A stretch of 8,065 nt of DNA from Clostridium sp. (lineage in GTDB: Bacteria; Bacillota; Clostridia; Lachnospirales; Lachnospiraceae), in the NCBI GenBank assembly GCA_016302185.1, contig JAEDOC010000095.1, positions 1 through 8,065 of the forward strand, read 5' to 3'. Both the position numbers and the translations under genes were made by a program. Positions 5,679 through 8,065 of the stretch are shown piece by piece. Numbering within the stretch: position 1 is the first letter of the stretch; each line of letters starts with the position of its first letter. The notes under the pieces were generated by a model, which did not search any database, was not told the DNA's origin, and worked only from the letters and a program-made list of their open reading frames with translations.

Positions 5679-5825
5679 ATGAAAAAACAAAGGAAGATTC
5701 AAGAACAACGAAGGATCTTGAATCTTCTTTTCTTTTCGCCTGAAACAAAAAAACGGGAGAAAAGCCGGAAACGGGAGATAGAATCAGAAAAGAAAGAGGA
5801 AATGAATGGATACAATCAGATTTGA
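5679..5825 (+). CDS. Possible 48-residue leader ORF overlapping the helicase start
   Basis: An ATG at 5679, only about 3 nt after the predicted transcription start, opens a 48-codon frame. The frame runs through the terminator hairpin and the purine-rich leader, then stops with TGA 17 bp inside the helicase gene (in a different frame). The product would be extremely rich in Lys, Arg and Glu (starts MKKQRKIQEQRRIL). No Shine-Dalgarno sequence is possible if transcription starts near 5676, so translation would have to be leaderless. The purine-rich DNA by itself favours open frames with such a composition, so this may be chance. If translated, ribosomes would cross the hairpin and deliver translation to the helicase start. 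Confidence 0.2.
   Translation: MKKQRKIQEQRRILNLLFFSPETKKREKSRKREIESEKKEEMNGYNQI
5693..5736 (+). terminator. Strong intrinsic terminator in the helicase leader
   Basis: GAAGATTCAAGA (5693-5704) and TCTTGAATCTTC (5716-5727) form a perfect 12-bp stem around an 11-nt loop, followed by TTTTCTTTT. Flanking A and T runs extend the pairing. It can close the upstream kinase/regulator/S-component operon, for which no other terminator is visible. Because the TTGACA-17-TATAGT promoter is upstream of it, it should also act on transcripts heading for the helicase, which makes it a candidate attenuator. Confidence 0.85.
5751..5778 (+). repeat. 10-bp direct repeat in the helicase leader
   Basis: AAACGGGAGA occurs at 5751-5760 and again, identically, at 5769-5778. 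It lies between the terminator hairpin and the helicase ribosome binding site (AAAGAGGA, 5793-5800). Both copies would be single-stranded purine-rich RNA, with GGGAGA resembling a Shine-Dalgarno-like or protein-binding element. A role in mRNA stability, ribosome standby or helicase autoregulation is possible; none is shown. Confidence 0.4.
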
Positions 5826-7455
5826 AGATTTAGAACTGGACAGCAGGATTTTACGGGCAGTGACGGATATGGGATTTGAGGCCGCTTCTCCGATTCAGGC
5901 GCAGTCTATTCCGCTGGAATTAGAGGGACTGGATATTATCGGACAGGCGCAGACCGGCACAGGCAAAACCGCAGCATTTGGTATTCCGCTGCTTCAGAAG
6001 GTGGATCCGAAGAATAAAAAGCCGCAGGCGATCATTCTCTGTCCCACCCGAGAGCTGGCGATTCAGGTGTCGGATGAGATTCGCCGCCTGGCAAAATATA
6101 TGCACGGAATAAAAGTACTGCCGATCTACGGCGGTCAGGAAATCAGCCGTCAGATCCGTTCCTTAAAGGACGGAGTGCAGGTGATCATCGGAACACCGGG
6201 CCGTGTGATGGATCATATGAGAAGAAAGACGGTGAAGCTGGATCAGATCCATACGGTGGTTTTAGATGAGGCGGATGAGATGCTGAATATGGGCTTTCTG
6301 GAGGATATGGAAACCATTTTAAGTGAGCTTCCGGAGGAACGTCAGACCGTGATGTTTTCTGCCACCATGCCGCAGGCGATCGCGGACATTGCCAGAAAGT
6401 TCCAGAAGGAGCCGGAGCTGGTGCGGGTGGTGAAAAAGGAGCTGACGGTTCCAAAGGTAACCCAGTATTATTATGAAGTGAAGCCGAAGAATAAGGTGGA
6501 GGTAATGTGCCGTCTGCTGGATATGTATGATCCCAAGCTTTCCGTGGTCTTCTGCAATACGAAGCGTCAGGTGGATGAGCTGGTACAGGAGCTGACCGGA
6601 CGGGGATATTTTGCCGATGGAATACACGGTGATTTAAAGCAGGAGCAGAGAGACCGTGTGATGAAAAACTTCCGTACCGGGAAGATTGATATTCTGGTGG
6701 CGACAGATGTGGCTGCCCGCGGTATTGATGTGGATGATGTGGAAGCCGTATTCAATTACGATATTCCGCAGGATGATGAGTATTATGTTCACCGAATTGG
6801 CCGTACCGGCCGTGCCGGAAGGGAAGGTCGGGCCTTCAGTCTGGTGGTGGGCCGTGAGGTGTATAAGCTTCGGGAGATTCAGCGCTACTGCAAGACGAAG
6901 ATCCTTCCGCAGCCGATCCCTTCCTTAAATGATATCACCGAGATTAAGGCGGAGAAGGTGCTGGAGAATGTTTCTGAGATTATCCGGGACAGCAATCTGG
7001 ACAAGATGATTCATATTGTGGAGAAACGGGTGCTGGAGGAGGATTATACGACTCTGGATCTGGCGGCGGCTTTGCTGCGGTTGGCTATGGGAGAAGAAAG
7101 CGAGGAGCTGCTGGAAGAAACCATGCCGCTGCGTTCGTTGGATGAGCTGGACGATTATGAGAGGAACGGACGCGGACGCAGCCGTGGCGGACGGTATGAC
7201 CGCCGCGGCGGAGATTCCATGGCCCGTCTCTTTATCAATATCGGTAAAAATGTGGGCGTCAAGCCGGGAGACATCCTGGGCGCCATTGCCGGAGAATCCG
7301 GTATTCCGGGCCGTATGGTGGGAAGCATCGAGATGTACGATAAATACACCTTTGTGGAGGTGCCGAGAGAACAGGCGGATCTGGTGCTGAAGGCCATGAA
7401 GAATGCAAAGATCAAAGGAAAGAGCGTGCATATGGAGAAGGCGAACCGGAAGTAA
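5806..7455 (+). CDS. deaD: DEAD-box ATP-dependent RNA helicase, DeaD/CsdA-like with DbpA-type RNA-binding domain
   Basis: This is a cytoplasmic ATP-dependent RNA helicase; family members act in ribosome assembly, mRNA decay and growth in the cold. RecA domain 1 has a Q motif (Phe6, Gln31), motif I AQTGTGKT (48-55), PTRELA (80-85), TPGR, DEAD (154-157) and SAT (185-187). RecA domain 2 has VVFCNTKRQ, ATDVAARGID and motif VI HRIGRTGR (329-336). A helical region at about 370-440 matches the dimerisation segment of DeaD/CshA proteins. An Arg/Gly-rich linker (about 452-469) leads to a DbpA-type RNA-binding domain at about 471-549 (ARLFINIGKNVGVKPGDILGAI ... TFVEVP). All motifs are intact and 549 residues is normal for this architecture. 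AAAGAGGA lies 5 bp before the ATG at 5806; the ATG four bases earlier belongs to another frame. The leader carries a promoter, a terminator hairpin and a repeat, pointing to control by premature termination. The choice between the names deaD and cshA is not decisive; the C-terminal domain favours deaD. Confidence 0.95.
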   Translation: MDTIRFEDLELDSRILRAVTDMGFEAASPIQAQSIPLELEGLDIIGQAQTGTGKTAAFGIPLLQKVDPKNKKPQAIILCPTRELAIQVSDEIRRLAKYMHGIKVLPIYGGQEISRQIRSLKDGVQVIIGTPGRVMDHMRRKTVKLDQIHTVVLDEADEMLNMGFLEDMETILSELPEERQTVMFSATMPQAIADIARKFQKEPELVRVVKKELTVPKVTQYYYEVKPKNKVEVMCRLLDMYDPKLSVVFCNTKRQVDELVQELTGRGYFADGIHGDLKQEQRDRVMKNFRTGKIDILVATDVAARGIDVDDVEAVFNYDIPQDDEYYVHRIGRTGRAGREGRAFSLVVGREVYKLREIQRYCKTKILPQPIPSLNDITEIKAEKVLENVSEIIRDSNLDKMIHIVEKRVLEEDYTTLDLAAALLRLAMGEESEELLEETMPLRSLDELDDYERNGRGRSRGGRYDRRGGDSMARLFINIGKNVGVKPGDILGAIAGESGIPGRMVGSIEMYDKYTFVEVPREQADLVLKAMKNAKIKGKSVHMEKANRK

Positions 7456-7469
7456 GGAAAACTTTCGTT

Positions 7470-7497
7470 AAGAAGTGTAATAAAAGAAGTGTAATAA
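7470..7497. repeat. Perfect 14-bp tandem duplication
   Basis: AAGAAGTGTAATAA occurs twice without spacing (7470-7483 and 7484-7497), directly between the helicase stop codon and its terminator. It looks like a recent replication-slippage duplication. Each unit contains TAA, so the frame downstream of the helicase is closed several times, but nothing suggests a function. Confidence 0.8.
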
Positions 7498-7506
7498 AGG
7501 CTAAAG

Positions 7507-7543
7507 AAAAGTCACAGCTGCGCAGCGGCTGTGGCTTTTCGCT
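7507..7543. terminator. Bidirectional intrinsic terminator between convergent genes
   Basis: AAAAGTCACAGC (7507-7518) pairs with GCTGTGGCTTTT (7528-7539) through 12 bp including one wobble, with a 9-nt loop that contains further GC self-complementarity. The A-run on one side and T-run on the other give a U-tail in both directions (CTTTTCGCTTTC on plus, TTTTCTTTAG on minus). It therefore serves the helicase gene (stop 52 bp upstream) and the convergent symporter gene (stop at 7560). Confidence 0.85.
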
Positions 7544-7559
7544 TTCTAAGCAGAGTGTG

Positions 7560-8065
7560 TTATTCGTTGCTTCCTGCTTTTCTTTTTCTTCGGTCGAAGA
7601 AAACAAAACCAAAAATGAAGAATCCAATCATCAGGGCCATTCCTACGCCCATCGTCAGTCCTATACCGCTGAGAATCCATACCGGAGTCAAACCAACAAA
7701 GGCATCTTTCCAACAGGTAAGTGTGGTGTAAACACCGTGGGTATCACCGGCAGAGCTCTGAGAGTCGGGATCCACGGCCCGTACCAGAGCCAGACCGGTA
7801 GAAGTGTTGCCTGTAGCAGCTCCGAAGGCCATCATAGCCTTCTCAAACCACTCCGTTTTGCAGAAGCGATAGGCGCTGAATAAAACAACAGGGACGGTAA
7901 CAGCCACCATAACTAAGGTATAGATCAGAATGGGGGCGATGTAAGTTGAGACAAATTCCACATCTAAGGTAGCCATAGCGGTAAATACGACAATTTCCAG
8001 AAGAAAACCGCTGATGAGTTTAATGGTCTTCAGATCCACATATTTTTCCAGTTTAGTTATTTTAA
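7560..8065 (-). CDS. gltS: Sodium/glutamate symporter, C-terminal part (gene runs off the window)
   Basis: This is the C-terminal 167 codons of a GltS-family sodium:glutamate symporter, an inner-membrane protein that imports glutamate with sodium. The diagnostic stretch is FGAATGNTSTGLALVRAVDPDSQS followed by AGDTHGVYTTLT.WKDAFVGLTPVW, which contains the conserved ATGNT loop. It is flanked by hydrophobic helices and closed by a basic cytoplasmic tail (FFDRRKRKAGSNE). A GTG at 8039 could be read as a start, but the frame stays open without a stop to base 8065 (upstream codons read KITKLEKY). The family is about 400 residues or more, so the true start lies beyond the right edge. Its role in glutamate uptake follows from family membership only; some clostridial members may carry other acids. 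It converges on the helicase gene and shares its terminator. Confidence 0.9.
   Translation of the reverse strand, partial: KITKLEKYVDLKTIKLISGFLLEIVVFTAMATLDVEFVSTYIAPILIYTLVMVAVTVPVVLFSAYRFCKTEWFEKAMMAFGAATGNTSTGLALVRAVDPDSQSSAGDTHGVYTTLTCWKDAFVGLTPVWILSGIGLTMGVGMALMIGFFIFGFVFFDRRKRKAGSNE

Noticed and set aside
5779..5784. TAGAAT as a -10 box of a second helicase promoter downstream of the hairpin
   Set aside because: No -35-like hexamer or TG extension is present at the proper distance, and the transcript would leave only about 15 nt of leader. It was considered because it would remove the need for attenuation, but the sequence support is poor.
6925..7431. Long minus-strand frame within the helicase gene
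   Set aside because: It is antisense to the conserved RNA-binding domain of the helicase, has a histidine/glutamine-rich translation typical of reverse frames of Lys/Glu-rich proteins, and has no ribosome binding site.

Overview
The window looks like a chromosomal segment of an anaerobic clostridial Firmicute, most likely Lachnospiraceae-like. This rests on family resemblance, Gram-positive-type AGGAGG ribosome binding sites, sigma-A promoters and U-tailed intrinsic terminators; no marker gene settles the species. Every gene resembles a known family, and I see no defence system, CRISPR array, mobile element, rRNA or tRNA.

Left part (1-2588). A tripartite tricarboxylate transporter permease gene (tctA family, minus strand) and an L-cysteine desulfidase / UPF0597 gene (cyuA family, plus strand) meet head to head, and BOTH lack their 5' ends. 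The TctA protein begins at its conserved TPGT motif, with about 75 residues missing. The CyuA protein begins at its SGNI motif, with about 45-50 residues missing, including the conserved N-terminal cysteine. The two alignable parts abut near 1449-1458. This is either a deletion that fused two divergent genes and removed the DNA between them, or a chimeric assembly join. It is the most anomalous structure in the window.

Middle (2589-5591). A 217-bp intergenic region holds an extended -10 promoter followed at once by a U-tailed terminator hairpin. Then comes an apparent operon: an HAMP/HisKA sensor kinase, an OmpR-type response regulator (ATGA overlap), and an ECF-transporter S component 45 bp further on. 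The layout suggests a two-component system co-expressed with a vitamin/cofactor uptake subunit.

Right part (5592-8065). A near-consensus sigma-A promoter is again followed within about 20 nt by a strong terminator hairpin, then a purine-rich leader with a 10-bp direct repeat, then a DeaD/CsdA-like DEAD-box RNA helicase with a C-terminal DbpA-type RNA-binding domain. A 48-codon frame runs through the whole helicase leader and overlaps the helicase start. A bidirectional hairpin separates the helicase from a convergent, window-truncated sodium/glutamate symporter gene (gltS family).

The main themes are the double truncation at about 1450 and two promoter-then-terminator leaders that look like transcription attenuators, ahead of the kinase operon and the helicase.
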